DNA from: Marinicauda algicola
GTDB taxonomy: Bacteria; Pseudomonadota; Alphaproteobacteria; Caulobacterales; Maricaulaceae
NCBI RefSeq assembly: GCF_017161425.1
Contig: NZ_CP071057.1
Location: 3,287,501-3,351,500, forward strand
Direction: 5' to 3'
DNA length: 64,000 bases
Shown here one piece after another: positions 36,399-46,355 of this stretch. The translations under genes and the position numbers were made by a program. The notes beneath the pieces are model-generated. The model saw only the letters and a list, made by a program, of their open reading frames with translations, ran no database searches and was not told the DNA's origin. Numbering within the stretch: the first letter of the stretch is position 1; each line of letters opens with the position of its first letter.

Positions 36399-38345
36399 CT
36401 ACCTTTTCAGTTCGGCGCTCACCGCGCGTCTCACCGCCGAGAGCCGGTCGCCGCCCGATGCAGCGCCCGTACCCCGCTCGCCCGCAGGTGCAGCGCGCGA
36501 GCGCTGCCCGCGCCCCCTCCGGCCCGGCTTCTCCTCGAACAGGGCCGCGAGCTGATCGGTCATCGCGCCGGCGAGCTGTTCCACGTCGAGCAGTGTAACC
36601 GCCTTTCTGTAATATCGCGTGACATCGTGGCCGATGCCGATGGCGAGCAGTTCCACGCCGGATCGGGTCTCGATCTGTTCGATCACCTCGCGCAGGTGCT
36701 TCTCCAGATAGGCCGGAGAGTTCGCCGACTGCGTGCCGTCATCGACCGGTGCGCCGTCGGAGATGACCATCATGATCTTGCGCTGCTCGGGTCGGCCGAG
36801 CAGGCGGCGGTGCGCCCAGAGCAGGGCCTCGCCGTCGATGTTCTCCTTCAGCAGGCCGTCGCGCAGCATCAGCCCCAGATTGGGCCGCGAGCGCCGCCAC
36901 GGCGCGTCGGCGGCCTTGTAGACGATGTGGCGAAGATCGTTGAGCCGCCCCGGATGGGGTGGCTTGCCGGCTTCGAGCCACTTCTCCTTGCTGCGCCCGC
37001 CCTTCCAGGCGCGCGTGGTGAAGCCGAGGATCTCGGTCTTCACGCCGACGCGTTCGAGCGTGCGCGCCAGGATGTCGGCACACGCCGCGGCGACCAGGAT
37101 CGGCCGGCCGCGCATCGAGCCGGAATTGTCGATGAGCAGGGTGACGACCGTGTCGCGGAACTCGGTGTCCTTCTCCTGCTTGAAGGAGAGCGGCAGCATC
37201 GGATCCATGATGACGCGGGGCAGGCGCGAGGGATCGAGCACGCCCTCTTCCAGATCGAAGCTCCAGGCGCGCTGCTGCTTGGCGAGCAGCTTTCGCTGCA
37301 GCCGGTTGGCGAGCCGGCCGACGGCGCTCTCCAGGCCTTTCAGGTGCTGGTCGAGATTGCGCCGCAGGCGGGCAAGCTCGTCTGTGTCGCACAGATCGGT
37401 CGCGGTGATGACCTCGTCGAACTCGGTGGTGAAGACCTTGTAGGCGTTGACGTCCTCGCCGGAGGGGGCGACCCAGTTGGGGCGCGCGGCCTGGACGGCT
37501 TCGGACTGTTCCTCCTCGGCGTCGACCTTGGTCTGGCTTTCCTCGGCGAAGGAGATGTCGTCGGTGTCGGCGGCCGAGCCGCGCGCGTCCTCGGGCTGCT
37601 CGTCCTCGCCGGTATCGGGTTCGGCCTCGCCCTCCTCCTCGCCGGACTGGGGCTCCTGCTCGACGCCGGAATCGTCTTCCGCCTCGGAGGCTTCGTCCTC
37701 CTCGGCCTCTTCGCCGAGTTCCTCGGAAAGGTCGAGATCGCGGATGACCTGTCTGAGGGCCTTCGCGAAGCTCTTCTGGTCGGCCGCGCTCTCGGCGAGC
37801 GCGTCCAGCGCCTGCCCGGCCGCCTCTTCGAGATCCTCGCGCCAGACCTTCATGAGACCCTTGGCCGCGTCCGGAGCGGGACGGCCGGAGATGCGCTCGC
37901 GCACCAGCATGGAGATCGCGTCGGCGAGCGGGGCCGCCTGGCGGTCCTCGGCGTGCTGCCAGCCCTCGCGCAGGCATTTCTCGATCAGCGAGGCTTCGAG
38001 ATTGTCGGCCACGCCCTTCATTGCGCGCGCGCCGAGCGCCTCGCAACGCGCCTGCTCGGCGGCCTCGAAGATCTGCTTGCCCCTGGTTCCGGGCGGCAGC
38101 GCCCCGGCATGGGTCTCGCTGTCGTGAAGCGCCAGGCGCAGGGCGATCGCGTCGGCCTTGCCGCGCAGCTTCGCCGCCGTGGCCTCGTCGATATCCTCGG
38201 GGGGATTGGGCAGCAAGGCACGGCCCTTGACGATGCCCGCAACCTCGCCGCCGAAGCGCACTTCCAGCTCGCGATCTCGCGCGATCGAGCGCGTCGCCGC
38301 GGACAGGGCGCGCTTGAAGGTTTCGGCTGGGGTGTGTTCGGTCAA
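36399..38345 (-). CDS. cobT: Cobaltochelatase subunit CobT
   Basis: CobT forms with CobS and CobN the ATP-driven complex that inserts cobalt into hydrogenobyrinic acid diamide in aerobic B12 synthesis. The 648-residue protein has an N-terminal domain, a long acidic middle (Glu/Asp-rich, about residues 200-290), and a C-terminal von Willebrand A domain with the metal site in [14 protein letters not shown] and [13 protein letters not shown]. It follows cobS by 21 bases. No cobN or other corrin-ring genes are in the window; in such genomes CobST may also serve other metal chelation roles. Confidence 0.94.
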   Translation of the reverse strand: MTEHTPAETFKRALSAATRSIARDRELEVRFGGEVAGIVKGRALLPNPPEDIDEATAAKLRGKADAIALRLALHDSETHAGALPPGTRGKQIFEAAEQARCEALGARAMKGVADNLEASLIEKCLREGWQHAEDRQAAPLADAISMLVRERISGRPAPDAAKGLMKVWREDLEEAAGQALDALAESAADQKSFAKALRQVIRDLDLSEELGEEAEEDEASEAEDDSGVEQEPQSGEEEGEAEPDTGEDEQPEDARGSAADTDDISFAEESQTKVDAEEEQSEAVQAARPNWVAPSGEDVNAYKVFTTEFDEVITATDLCDTDELARLRRNLDQHLKGLESAVGRLANRLQRKLLAKQQRAWSFDLEEGVLDPSRLPRVIMDPMLPLSFKQEKDTEFRDTVVTLLIDNSGSMRGRPILVAAACADILARTLERVGVKTEILGFTTRAWKGGRSKEKWLEAGKPPHPGRLNDLRHIVYKAADAPWRRSRPNLGLMLRDGLLKENIDGEALLWAHRRLLGRPEQRKIMMVISDGAPVDDGTQSANSPAYLEKHLREVIEQIETRSGVELLAIGIGHDVTRYYRKAVTLLDVEQLAGAMTDQLAALFEEKPGRRGRGQRSRAAPAGERGTGAASGGDRLSAVRRAVSAELKR

Positions 38346-38366
38346 TTCGCTTCTCTGCTTCGCCCC

Positions 38367-39356
38367 TTACGCCGCCCGGCCCGGCTTGACCGGGCTCTCG
38401 GGCAGGGTTTCGCCGAAGACGCGCTGATAGAACTCCGCGACGATCGGGCGTTCAAGCTCGTCGCACTTGTTCAGGAAGGTCAGGCGGAAGGCGTTCGCAG
38501 TGTCCTGGAAGATCTGCGCGTTCTCCGCCCAGGTCAGCACCGTGCGCGGGCTCATCACGGTGGACAGGTCCCCGTTGATGAAGGCCTCGCGGGTGAGGTC
38601 GGCCACCTTGACCATGTCGGCGATCATCTTCCGGCCTTCCTCGCTCTTGCCCTGCTCGCCGAGCTTGGCCTGGACGATGGCGCGCTCGGTCTCGGCGGGC
38701 AGGTAGTTGAGCGTGGAGACGATCGACCAGCGGTCCATCTGGCCCTGATTGATCTGCTGGGTGCCGTGATAGAGGCCGGTCGTGTCGCCGAGGCCCACCG
38801 TGTTCGTCGTCGCGAACAGGCGGAAATGGCTGTGCGGGTGGATGACGCGGGTCTGGTCGAGCAGGGTGAGCGAACCGGACGCCTCCAGCACGCGCTGGAT
38901 GACGAACATGACGTCGGGCCGGCCGGCATCGTACTCGTCGAACAGGAGTGCCACGGGGCGCTGCACCGCCCAGGGCAGGATGCCTTCCTGGAACTCGGTG
39001 ATCTGCTGGCCGTCGCGCACCACGATCTGGTCCTTGCCGACCATGTCGATGCGGCTGACATGGCTGTCGAGATTGACCCGGATCATCGGCCAGTTCAGCC
39101 GCGCGGCGACCTGTTCCACGTGCGTGGACTTGCCGGTGCCGTGATAGCCCTGGATCATCACCCGGCGGTTGAAGGCGAACCCGGCGAGGATCGCCCGCGT
39201 CGTCGCTTCGTCGAAGACATAGGTCGGATCGATCGCGGGCACGTGCTCGTCGCGAGCAGAGAAGGCCGGCACCTTGAAGCCGGGATCAAATCCGAACAGC
39301 GCCTTGCAGTCGGCCGTGGTGTCGGGTTTCAGGGAAGTGAGCAGATCGTCGGTCAT
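38367..39356 (-). CDS. cobS: Cobaltochelatase subunit CobS
   Basis: The MoxR-type AAA+ ATPase of the cobalt chelatase. The 329-residue protein has Walker [16 protein letters not shown], Walker [16 protein letters not shown] and [14 protein letters not shown] as sensor I. Its N terminus ([18 protein letters not shown]) is the CobS-specific start. It lies between a J-domain gene and cobT, the common alphaproteobacterial order. I took the ATG at 39356; ones 6 and 30 bases further out are possible. Confidence 0.94.
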   Translation of the reverse strand: MTDDLLTSLKPDTTADCKALFGFDPGFKVPAFSARDEHVPAIDPTYVFDEATTRAILAGFAFNRRVMIQGYHGTGKSTHVEQVAARLNWPMIRVNLDSHVSRIDMVGKDQIVVRDGQQITEFQEGILPWAVQRPVALLFDEYDAGRPDVMFVIQRVLEASGSLTLLDQTRVIHPHSHFRLFATTNTVGLGDTTGLYHGTQQINQGQMDRWSIVSTLNYLPAETERAIVQAKLGEQGKSEEGRKMIADMVKVADLTREAFINGDLSTVMSPRTVLTWAENAQIFQDTANAFRLTFLNKCDELERPIVAEFYQRVFGETLPESPVKPGRAA

Positions 39357-39446
39357 AATCATCCAAGCTTGATGCGGGACTCGCACGGGTGCGCATAGTT
39401 AGCGCGTGCAGCATGCACTCGCCAGCGAAGATCGGAAAAATCCCCT

Positions 39447-40070
39447 TCAGGCCATCCCGGCGCTTTTCAGTATCTGGTAGGCCGCGACCACTTTTTGAAG
39501 CCTTTCCTCGTGGCTCCTGTCACCGCCGTTGGAATCCGGGTGGTAGGTGCGCACCAACTCGGCATAGCGTTTCCTGACCGCGCTCTTCTCGCAGCCGAAC
39601 TCCAGGCCGAGCTCGTCGAGCGCCTTCTCCTGCAGCCGGCCGGGACGCGGTCCCTCGTAGACATGGCGGCGCTCATGGCCGGGCGGCGGGCTGTCGCCGA
39701 ACAGGGAAAAGGGATCGAAGAACGCCTTCTGCCAGTCCACCGAGGCGCGCTCGGCGCGCTTGCGCGGGTTGGAGCCGCGCGAGAAATTCCAGGTCGGCCG
39801 GTGGCCGTAGGCCATCGAGTCCTGATAGCTGCGCGCCGCCGATTCACTGAGGCCCTCGAAGAAGTTCCAGGACTTGTTGTACTCGGCCGCGTGCGACTGG
39901 CAGAACCAGTGATACTCGTGCAGGCGGTCAGGCCCCTTGGGGGCCCGGCTGTCGGCCTTGCGCTGGCACTTGGGATACTCGCACACCTTCTCCTGCTCCC
40001 GGGGCTCGTCCTTCGGGGGCTTGATGCGGATATCCTTGAACCGCGGACGGTATTTGAAGGCCTGCGTCAT
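39447..40070 (-). CDS. J-domain protein with an N-terminal zinc-binding-like motif
   Basis: A 207-residue protein whose J domain is at the C terminus: YAELVRTYHPDSNGGD carries the HPD triad (177-179) needed to stimulate DnaK. The N terminus has C30, C35, C57 and H60 (CEYPKC...FCQSH), a likely zinc site. This family is conserved beside cobS and bolA in alphaproteobacteria. It may guide DnaK to a specific client, possibly linked to cobalt chelatase or iron-sulfur work; that is inference. Confidence 0.88.
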   Translation of the reverse strand: MTQAFKYRPRFKDIRIKPPKDEPREQEKVCEYPKCQRKADSRAPKGPDRLHEYHWFCQSHAAEYNKSWNFFEGLSESAARSYQDSMAYGHRPTWNFSRGSNPRKRAERASVDWQKAFFDPFSLFGDSPPPGHERRHVYEGPRPGRLQEKALDELGLEFGCEKSAVRKRYAELVRTYHPDSNGGDRSHEERLQKVVAAYQILKSAGMA

Positions 40071-40124
40071 GGCCCGGTAAGTATGGGGGCGGCGCGGTTG
40101 CCGGGCAATGAACAGGTCAGTGAA

Positions 40125-40397
40125 ATGTCAGGAACGAAAGCACGCATCGAGGACCGGCTGAACCGGGTGTTTTCCCCGCAACACCTCAAGGTCACGGACG
40201 ACAGCGCCAGCCATGCCGGCCATGCCGGCAATCCGCACGGGCGCGGCGAGACGCACTTCACCGTCGAGATCGTCGCCGAGGCCTTCGCCGGAAAGTCCCG
40301 CATCGAACGCCACCGCGCGGTGAACCAGGCCCTCGCCGAGGAGCTGGCCGCCGGGCTTCATGCGCTGGCGATCAGGGCGAAGGCGCCCGGGGAGTAG
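40125..40397 (+). CDS. bolA: BolA family protein
   Basis: A 90-residue protein of the BolA fold, which usually partners monothiol glutaredoxins in iron-sulfur sensing. The sequence has the N-terminal helix RIEDRLNRVFSPQHLKV, DDSASHAGH near residue 25, HFTVEIVAEAFAGKSRIERHRAVNQAL and a C-terminal LHALAIRAKAP. It is divergent from the J-domain gene with 54 bases between. GTG and ATG codons lie near; the ATG at 40125 fits the family. Confidence 0.92.
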   Translation: MSGTKARIEDRLNRVFSPQHLKVTDDSASHAGHAGNPHGRGETHFTVEIVAEAFAGKSRIERHRAVNQALAEELAAGLHALAIRAKAPGE

Positions 40398-40399
40398 CC

Positions 40400-41683
40400 C
40401 TACCCCTTCACCTCCGGCTCCCGCTTCAGCCGCAGCCTCTGGATCTGGTTCCTGCGGCGTTCGAGGATCTCGAACTGGACGCCGTGGAAGCGGAAGATCT
40501 GGCCGGCCTCGGGAATCGTCTGGGCCTCGTGGATGACGAGTCCCGCGACGGTCACGGCCTCGTCGTCGGGCAGGTTCCAGTCGAGCGCGCGGTTGAGGTC
40601 GCGGATCGGCACCGTGCCCTCGACGATCACCGTGCCGTCGGGCTGGACGGCCACGCCTTCCAGCGCGATGTCGTGCTCGTCCTCGATCTCGCCGACGATC
40701 TCCTCGATGATGTCTTCCAGCGTGATGATGCCCATCAGCGCGCCGTACTCGTCGACGACGAGGGCGAAGTGCTCGCGCTTCTCGCGGAAGGCGGAGAGCT
40801 GGTCCAGAAGCTCGGTCGTCTCGGGAATGAACCAGGGCTCGCGCTTGATCGCCTCGATGTCGATCCTGCCCGCGTCCCCGCCGGCCTCGTGCAGGGCGCG
40901 GGCGAGGTCGCGCGCGTGCAGCACGCCGACGATGTTCTCCGGATCGCCGCGATAGAGCGGCAGGCGGGTGTGCGGGCTGCTCAGCGCATTGCGCACCAGC
41001 GTGTCCGGGCTGTCCTCGATGTCGAGCATGATCAGGGATTTGCGGTGCACCATCACATCGTCGACGGTCAGCTCCCTGAGATCGAGCACGCCGCCGAGCA
41101 TGTCGCGGTCGACCTTCACCACCCCGCCTTCCTCGTGATGCAGGTCGATCTGGCCGCGGATCTCCTCATGCGCCGACAGCACCGGGCCGGACACGTCGGC
41201 GCCGAGCATGCGCAGCGCTCCGCGCACGACCGCCTGCACTGTTGCCACCACGGGCGAGAACAGGATCACCACGATGCGGATGGGCAGCGAGACCGCGAGC
41301 GCCATGCGGTCCGGGTTGGAGATCGCATAGGTCTTGGGCATCACCTCGGCGAAGATCAGCACGAGTGCCGTCATCACCAGGGTGGCGATCGGCACGCCGG
41401 CCTCGCCGAACATGGCCAGGAACACCGTCGCGGCGATCGTCGAGGCCAGGATGTTCACGAGGTTGTTGCCGAGCAGGATCGCCCCGATCAGGCTCTCCTT
41501 GTCCTCGATGAGATGAAGCACGCGCCCGGCCTGCCGGTTGCGGTCGCGATCGAGCGAGAGCATGCGCGCCTTGGAGGTCGCCGTCAGCGCGGTCTCCGAA
41601 CCGGAGAAGAAGGCGGACAGGCAGAGCAGCACGAGAATCCCGAGCGCAGCCCAGCCCATCCACATCTCGTACTCAACGCTCAT
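40400..41683 (-). CDS. CorC/HlyC-type membrane protein (DUF21-CBS-CorC_HlyC)
   Basis: A 427-residue membrane protein of the CNNM/CorB group linked to magnesium homeostasis. The N-terminal DUF21 domain has four hydrophobic segments (SAFFSGSETALTATSKARM near 25-40). Two CBS domains follow (RELTVDDVMVHR and VLHARDLARAL) and a C-terminal transporter-associated domain (VVDEYGALMGIITLEDIIEEI). It lies next to aroB and overlaps its end by 11 bases. Ion specificity is inferred from the family. Confidence 0.9.
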   Translation of the reverse strand: MSVEYEMWMGWAALGILVLLCLSAFFSGSETALTATSKARMLSLDRDRNRQAGRVLHLIEDKESLIGAILLGNNLVNILASTIAATVFLAMFGEAGVPIATLVMTALVLIFAEVMPKTYAISNPDRMALAVSLPIRIVVILFSPVVATVQAVVRGALRMLGADVSGPVLSAHEEIRGQIDLHHEEGGVVKVDRDMLGGVLDLRELTVDDVMVHRKSLIMLDIEDSPDTLVRNALSSPHTRLPLYRGDPENIVGVLHARDLARALHEAGGDAGRIDIEAIKREPWFIPETTELLDQLSAFREKREHFALVVDEYGALMGIITLEDIIEEIVGEIEDEHDIALEGVAVQPDGTVIVEGTVPIRDLNRALDWNLPDDEAVTVAGLVIHEAQTIPEAGQIFRFHGVQFEILERRRNQIQRLRLKREPEVKG

Positions 41684-42782
41684 CGATGTCCTCTTGGAGA
41701 AACGCGGTCAGGTCGCCGGGATCGGCGCCGGGGAAAGCATAGGCCTCGCCGATGGCCCGCGAAAGGATCAGGGTGATCCGGCCCGCCGTGTTCTTCTTGT
41801 CCGAGGCCATGCGCGCGACGAGCCTTTGCGGATCGTAGGGCCCGCCGGGCAGATCGCCGATCCGCGTCGGCAGCCCGACCGCGGCGAGATGTGCGGCCGT
41901 CCGTTCGCCAACGCCAGGCGGAACGCTCCCGATCCGCTGCGAATATTTCAGGGCGAGCACGAGGCCGAGCGCGACCGCCTCGCCATGGACCAGGGCGCCG
42001 GGCCTGGCTTCGGCCTCGAAGGCGTGGCCGAAGGTGTGGCCGAGATTGAGCAGGGCGCGCTGTCCCGCCTCGCGCTCGTCCTGCGCCACGATGCGGGCCT
42101 TGAAGCGCACGGCGTCGGCGACGAAGCCGGCGAGGTCGTCAGTCGAGAGCGCCTGTGCGCCGGCGCGCTCCAGGCGTTCGAACAGCGCGGCATCGCCGAT
42201 CAGGGCCGCCTTGACGATCTCGGCGTAGCCGGCGGCGAGCTCGCGCCGGGGCAGGGTCTGAAGGAAGCCGGAATCGGCGATGACGAGCGAGGGCTGGTGG
42301 AAGGCGCCGACGAGGTTCTTGCCCTGGACCGTGTTGATCCCCGTCTTGCCGCCGACGCTGGAATCCACCTGGGCGAGCAGCGTGGTGGGAATCTGCACGA
42401 AGCCCGCGCCGCGCTTGACGATGGCGGCCGCAAAGCCGGCGAGGTCGCCGACAGTGCCTCCGCCGAAGGCGATCACCGCCTCGCCGCGCTCGATATTGGC
42501 GTCGAGCAGGGCCTCGGTGAGCGCCTGCAGTCCGGCCCAGCTCTTGGCCCGTTCGCCGGCTTCGATCTCGATGATCACCGGTTCGAGCCCGGCCTGGCGC
42601 AGCGCGCCTTCCAGGCGGTCGCGATGCAGGCCGAGCGCGTCCCGGTCGGCCGCGACGAGCGCGCGGCCGCGCGGGCACAGGGCCGCGAGCCGGTCGGACG
42701 CCGCCTCCAGCGCGCCCGCCCCGATCACCACGTCATAGCTTCGCGCGCCGAGTTCGACGCGTACGCACTGGAGGGCGCTCAT
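41673..42782 (-). CDS. aroB: 3-dehydroquinate synthase
   Basis: AroB makes 3-dehydroquinate, step two of the shikimate pathway. The 369-residue NAD-dependent enzyme shows the family blocks: IAFGGGTVGDLAGFAAAI, RGAGFVQIPTTLLAQVDSSVGGKTGIN, NLVGAFHQPS, ELAAGYAEIVKAALI, and the metal-binding His region LLNLGHTFGHAFE followed by VHGEAVALG. It overlaps aroK by 4 bases (ATGA), so the two shikimate genes are translationally coupled. Confidence 0.96.
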   Translation of the reverse strand: MSALQCVRVELGARSYDVVIGAGALEAASDRLAALCPRGRALVAADRDALGLHRDRLEGALRQAGLEPVIIEIEAGERAKSWAGLQALTEALLDANIERGEAVIAFGGGTVGDLAGFAAAIVKRGAGFVQIPTTLLAQVDSSVGGKTGINTVQGKNLVGAFHQPSLVIADSGFLQTLPRRELAAGYAEIVKAALIGDAALFERLERAGAQALSTDDLAGFVADAVRFKARIVAQDEREAGQRALLNLGHTFGHAFEAEARPGALVHGEAVALGLVLALKYSQRIGSVPPGVGERTAAHLAAVGLPTRIGDLPGGPYDPQRLVARMASDKKNTAGRITLILSRAIGEAYAFPGADPGDLTAFLQEDIDER

Positions 42783-43345
42783 GATCCGGCTCCGGCAAGA
42801 TGGCGTTCCAGGGCGTCGACGATCAGGCCGACGCTGGCCTGGTGGGTGCCCGTCGCGGTGTCGACGGTGATGTCGGCCTCGCCATAGACCGGCGCGCGTT
42901 CGGCGAGCAGGCGCGCCATCACGGCCCGCGGATCGCCGGTCTTCAGGAGCGGGCGCGTATTGCGGCGCGTGACGCGGCCCATGAGCGTTTCGAGATCGGC
43001 CTGCAGCCAGACCGAGATCGCCTTCTGCTTGATGAGCGCCCTGGTCTGCGGATCGATGAAGGCGCCCCCGCCGAGCGCGAGCACCATCGGCCGCCCCTCA
43101 TCGAGCAGCCGCGCGATCACCTTGCGCTCGCCTTCGCGGAACGCGGTCTCGCCGAAGTCCGCGAAGATGTCCGAGACCGAACGGCCCGCGGAGAGTTCGA
43201 TCTCGCGATCCGCATCCTTGAAGTCGAGCCCCAGGCGCTTGGCGAGGCGGCGCCCGACCGTCGTCTTGCCTACGCCCATCAGGCCGACGAGCACGATCGT
43301 GCGGTCGAGGCTTCTGACGAAAGGGGCAGGAACGGTATCGGGCAT
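42779..43345 (-). CDS. aroK: Shikimate kinase
   Basis: A 188-residue ATP-dependent kinase giving shikimate-3-phosphate. The P-loop GLMGVGKTTVGRRLA lies at residues 21-35, then FKDADREIELSAGRSVSDIF (shikimate-binding Asp), REGERKVIARLL and ALGGGAFIDPQT. The family length is reached with the ATG at about 43345; the GTG at 43387 would add 14 poorly conserved residues. First gene of the aroK-aroB-CorC run on the minus strand. Confidence 0.95.
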   Translation of the reverse strand: MPDTVPAPFVRSLDRTIVLVGLMGVGKTTVGRRLAKRLGLDFKDADREIELSAGRSVSDIFADFGETAFREGERKVIARLLDEGRPMVLALGGGAFIDPQTRALIKQKAISVWLQADLETLMGRVTRRNTRPLLKTGDPRAVMARLLAERAPVYGEADITVDTATGTHQASVGLIVDALERHLAGAGS

Positions 43346-43468
43346 GTCGTCCGATATACGGTGCGGGCAAGCCGCTCGCAATTGCACCGGCAGAGGCGTC
43401 TGGAAATCGCCGCATTCGACCGGTTAGACTGGGACTTTGAAGTCAGGCCTCTGTGAGGACCCTTTTGC

Positions 43469-43609
43469 ATGCGCGGATTTCTGATCGGTATCGTCGCCCT
43501 GACGCTCATCGTGCTCGGCGGCTTCGGCGTTCTTCTCCTGATGGCCGAGGGTCTCGCGCCCGAGCCGCACGAGGTCCGTATCGAGGTGACCGATGAACTC
43601 GGCAGCTAG
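43469..43609 (+). CDS. Small single-pass membrane protein (46 residues)
   Basis: ATG 43469 to TAG 43609 encodes MRGFLIGIVALTLIVLGG and onward, one hydrophobic segment (about 4-26) and a short acidic, Pro-containing tail. A GAGGAC stretch lies upstream. It overlaps the next gene by 17 bases, so the two probably form a translationally coupled pair. No family recognised. The arrangement is consistent with a real gene, but a chance reading of this size cannot be excluded. Confidence 0.5.
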   Translation: MRGFLIGIVALTLIVLGGFGVLLLMAEGLAPEPHEVRIEVTDELGS

Positions 43610-45299
43610 GCTCGCACTCGCGGCCGCCGCGCTGCTCGCGGCCGGATCGGCCGCCGCCCAGGAGGGCTCGGGGATCGAGGTGCGCCAGCTCGGCACGGTC
43701 GACCCCTTCCAGGTGGCGGTGAGCGATGCGCTTCCCGAACGGGTCTGGTCCTCGGGCGATGCGGCGGTGACCGAAGCCGTCCTCGCCGCCCTTCCGGGCA
43801 TGGACAGCGAGGGCTGGAACGAGGCCGCCGCCGCGCGCCTGGCGGCGCGCGCGCTGCTGTCGGGAGGTCCGCCCCCTCAAGGCGCACAGGACAGCTTCCA
43901 GCTTGCCGCGCTGCGGGCCGACCGCGCCCTCGCCGCGGCGGGCGCGCGTCCGGTCTTCACCCTGCTCGAGCGCACACCGCAGCTGAACCAGTCCCCGGCC
44001 CTGTCGCGCGTCCATGCCGAGGCCGGTTTCGCGCTCGGCGAGACCGAAGCCGCCTGCCGCAGCGCCGAGCAGCTGCTGACGGGACGCGACCAGCCCTACT
44101 GGCTGCGCGCACGCGCGGCGTGCTCGGCCTTCGCCGGCAATATCGCCGCGGCCGAGCTCGCGGCCGAGCTCGCCCGCTCGGTCGAACCGGCCCCGGTCTT
44201 CGATACGCTGTTCGACGCGTACACCCTGGATCAGGAACTGCCGGGCGGAACTCGTCCGACGAACGGTCTTGAACTCGCGCTCGCCCATGCCATCGCACCG
44301 GACGCCGCGCTTGCCGTCGCCGATGCGGCACCGGGCTGGCTTGCCGAGGCGGCACAGGGTTTCGGTCCCCCGATCGCGCTGCCCGAACTGCTCTCGGAGG
44401 CCCTCGAGGCGGCGATGGCGATGGACGGCGCGGAGCGCGCCACCGTGCTCGGTGCCCTGGCAGGCCAGGATCTCGATCGCACGATTGCCGCCGAGGCGCT
44501 CGCGGTGCGCCTCGAGGAGGCGGCCGCGTCCGGCCGCTTCGTCGAGGTCGCGCGTGCCTATGGCGACGAGGTCGCGACCCTGCCGATCACCGGCGACACG
44601 CTGGCCTACGGCAGGCATTTCGTGCTCGCCGCCATCCTGGCGGGCGATCTCGACAGCGCTCGGATATGGCGCGAAGCGCTGTTCGACGGGCCGCCCGCGG
44701 CCGAGCCGGAGGCGCCCGCGGGTCTTCCCGATCTTGCCGGGCCAGGCGCGATCGAGGCCCCGGCCGGGCTCACCCCGCCGGCCTCCGCCAAGCCCCTCTT
44801 CGAGCCGCAGGACAGCTGGACGCCGCCGTCCGCCGAGACCCTCGTCGCGCTCGATTATGCGCTCGCGATCGCCGAGGGCGAGATTTCCGGCCCGGCCTTC
44901 GAGGCGCTGCTTCTCGCCCGGATAGAGGGGGGTGAAGCCGACCGGCTGGCGGAGGCCGCGGGGCTCGTCCCGCTGGGGGCTCCGGTACCGGCGCGCCTGC
45001 GCCTGGCGCTGCAGCCTGTCCTGGCCACGGAGGCGCAGCCCGCCGGGAACGGCGGGGAGGTGGATGAGGCGGCAGGCCCGGCCGGGCCCGTCCCGGCGGC
45101 ACCCGATGCCGCCGGAGCCCTCGTGTCGGCGGCTGCCGGTGCGCTTGCCGAGAGCCAGCTGCAGGCCGCCCGCACGGTCGAGGCGCTCGGCGTCAGTCCG
45201 CGCGGCCTCGCGCTCGCTGCCTTCGTCCTCGCCGAGGCCGGTCTGGAGGACGAGGCGCGCCGCCTGGTTCTGGAGGTGGTGGCCGAGGGGGCGATGTGA
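43593..45299 (+). CDS. Secreted Ala/Glu-rich helical protein of unknown function
   Basis: A 568-residue protein with a Sec signal (LALAAAALLAAGSAAAQE). The mature chain is very rich in Ala, Leu and Glu and reads as many short amphipathic helices, for example SRVHAEAGFALGETEAACRS and LRARAACSAFAGNIAAAEL, like tetratricopeptide or Sel1-like solenoids without a clean repeat register. A Pro-rich linker sits near residues 370-405. It is followed by xerD with a GTGA overlap. Genes of this sort between aroK and xerD occur in related genomes. Periplasmic scaffold is only a guess. Confidence 0.75.
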   Translation: MNSAARLALAAAALLAAGSAAAQEGSGIEVRQLGTVDPFQVAVSDALPERVWSSGDAAVTEAVLAALPGMDSEGWNEAAAARLAARALLSGGPPPQGAQDSFQLAALRADRALAAAGARPVFTLLERTPQLNQSPALSRVHAEAGFALGETEAACRSAEQLLTGRDQPYWLRARAACSAFAGNIAAAELAAELARSVEPAPVFDTLFDAYTLDQELPGGTRPTNGLELALAHAIAPDAALAVADAAPGWLAEAAQGFGPPIALPELLSEALEAAMAMDGAERATVLGALAGQDLDRTIAAEALAVRLEEAAASGRFVEVARAYGDEVATLPITGDTLAYGRHFVLAAILAGDLDSARIWREALFDGPPAAEPEAPAGLPDLAGPGAIEAPAGLTPPASAKPLFEPQDSWTPPSAETLVALDYALAIAEGEISGPAFEALLLARIEGGEADRLAEAAGLVPLGAPVPARLRLALQPVLATEAQPAGNGGEVDEAAGPAGPVPAAPDAAGALVSAAAGALAESQLQAARTVEALGVSPRGLALAAFVLAEAGLEDEARRLVLEVVAEGAM

Positions 45300-46219
45300 G
45301 CACGCGTACGGTCGCGCTGTTCCTCGACATGATGGCCGCGGAACGCGGCGCCGCCAGGAATACGCTGGAGGCCTACCGGCGCGATCTCGAGGACATCGCA
45401 CTGCGGCTCGCCGGGACCGGCGCCGATCTCGACGGCGCGCGCACCGAGGATCTAGAGGCGGTCTTCGCCCGCATGGCCCGCGACGGGCTCTCCGCGGCGA
45501 CCGCGGCGCGCCGGCTGTCCGCCGCGCGGCGCTTCTACCGCTTCCTCTTGAAGGAGGGCCTGCGCAGCGACGACCCGGCCGCCGGAATGAAGGGCCCGAA
45601 AAAGGCCCGGCCCCTCCCGAAAACGCTCTCCGAGGGCGAGGTCGACGTCCTGTTTGCCGCCGCGGAGCTTCTGGAGGGCGCCGGCGGGCTTCGCACCCGC
45701 GCCCTGCTCGAGCTGCTCTATGCGGGCGGGTTGCGTGTGAGCGAGCTCGTCTCGCTTCCACTTGCCGCCTTCGCGCGTGCCGAGCGCTGCATCCTGGTGA
45801 CGGGAAAGGGCGGGCGCGACCGGCTGGTGCCGATGACCGACAGCGCGATCGCGGCAGTCACCGCCTACAAATCGGTGCGCGAACGCCATCTGCCCAAGCC
45901 GGCCAGCCCCGCTTACCGGCGGGCTGCGGGTTTCCTCTTCCCCTCCGCCACCGCGAAGACCGGTCATCTCACCCGCGAGCGCTTCGCCCAGATTCTCGCC
46001 GAACTCGCGCTCGCGGCAGGACTCGATCCTGCGCGTGTCAGTCCGCACGTCCTGCGCCACGCCTTCGCCACGCATCTGCTCGCAAACGGGGCGGATCTGC
46101 GCACCGTGCAAACCCTGCTCGGCCATGCCGACGTCTCCACGACGGAAATCTACACCCATGTGCTGGAGGCGCGCCTGAAGGCGCTCGTCCACGACGTCCA
46201 CCCGCTCGCACGCAAATAG
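45296..46219 (+). CDS. xerD: Site-specific tyrosine recombinase XerD
   Basis: XerD with XerC resolves chromosome dimers at dif under FtsK control. The 307-residue protein has an N-terminal SAM-like DNA-binding domain ([12 protein letters not shown]) and a C-terminal catalytic domain with Arg in [14 protein letters not shown], the H-x-x-R in [12 protein letters not shown], the later His in [15 protein letters not shown] with Tyr in IYTHV. The start is GTG, overlapping the previous stop. The tail [11 protein letters not shown] is typical of XerD. Confidence 0.93.
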   Translation: MSTRTVALFLDMMAAERGAARNTLEAYRRDLEDIALRLAGTGADLDGARTEDLEAVFARMARDGLSAATAARRLSAARRFYRFLLKEGLRSDDPAAGMKGPKKARPLPKTLSEGEVDVLFAAAELLEGAGGLRTRALLELLYAGGLRVSELVSLPLAAFARAERCILVTGKGGRDRLVPMTDSAIAAVTAYKSVRERHLPKPASPAYRRAAGFLFPSATAKTGHLTRERFAQILAELALAAGLDPARVSPHVLRHAFATHLLANGADLRTVQTLLGHADVSTTEIYTHVLEARLKALVHDVHPLARK

Positions 46220-46355
46220 CGGCCTCCCGCTTGCAGCGGCCTGCGATTGCGAAACGAAAGCGCCCCGGCTAGTTTGCGCGCCTCGCGCGCCGCTGGTATG
46301 GGGCGCGGCATTGTCAGCCGCGGCAAGTGCCGGGCGCCAGCTCATTCAAGGCCCG

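Noticed and set aside
36354-39398. Plus-strand open reading of more than 1000 codons opposite cobT and cobS
   Set aside because: High GC keeps antisense frames open. The minus strand encodes full CobT and CobS with all motifs.
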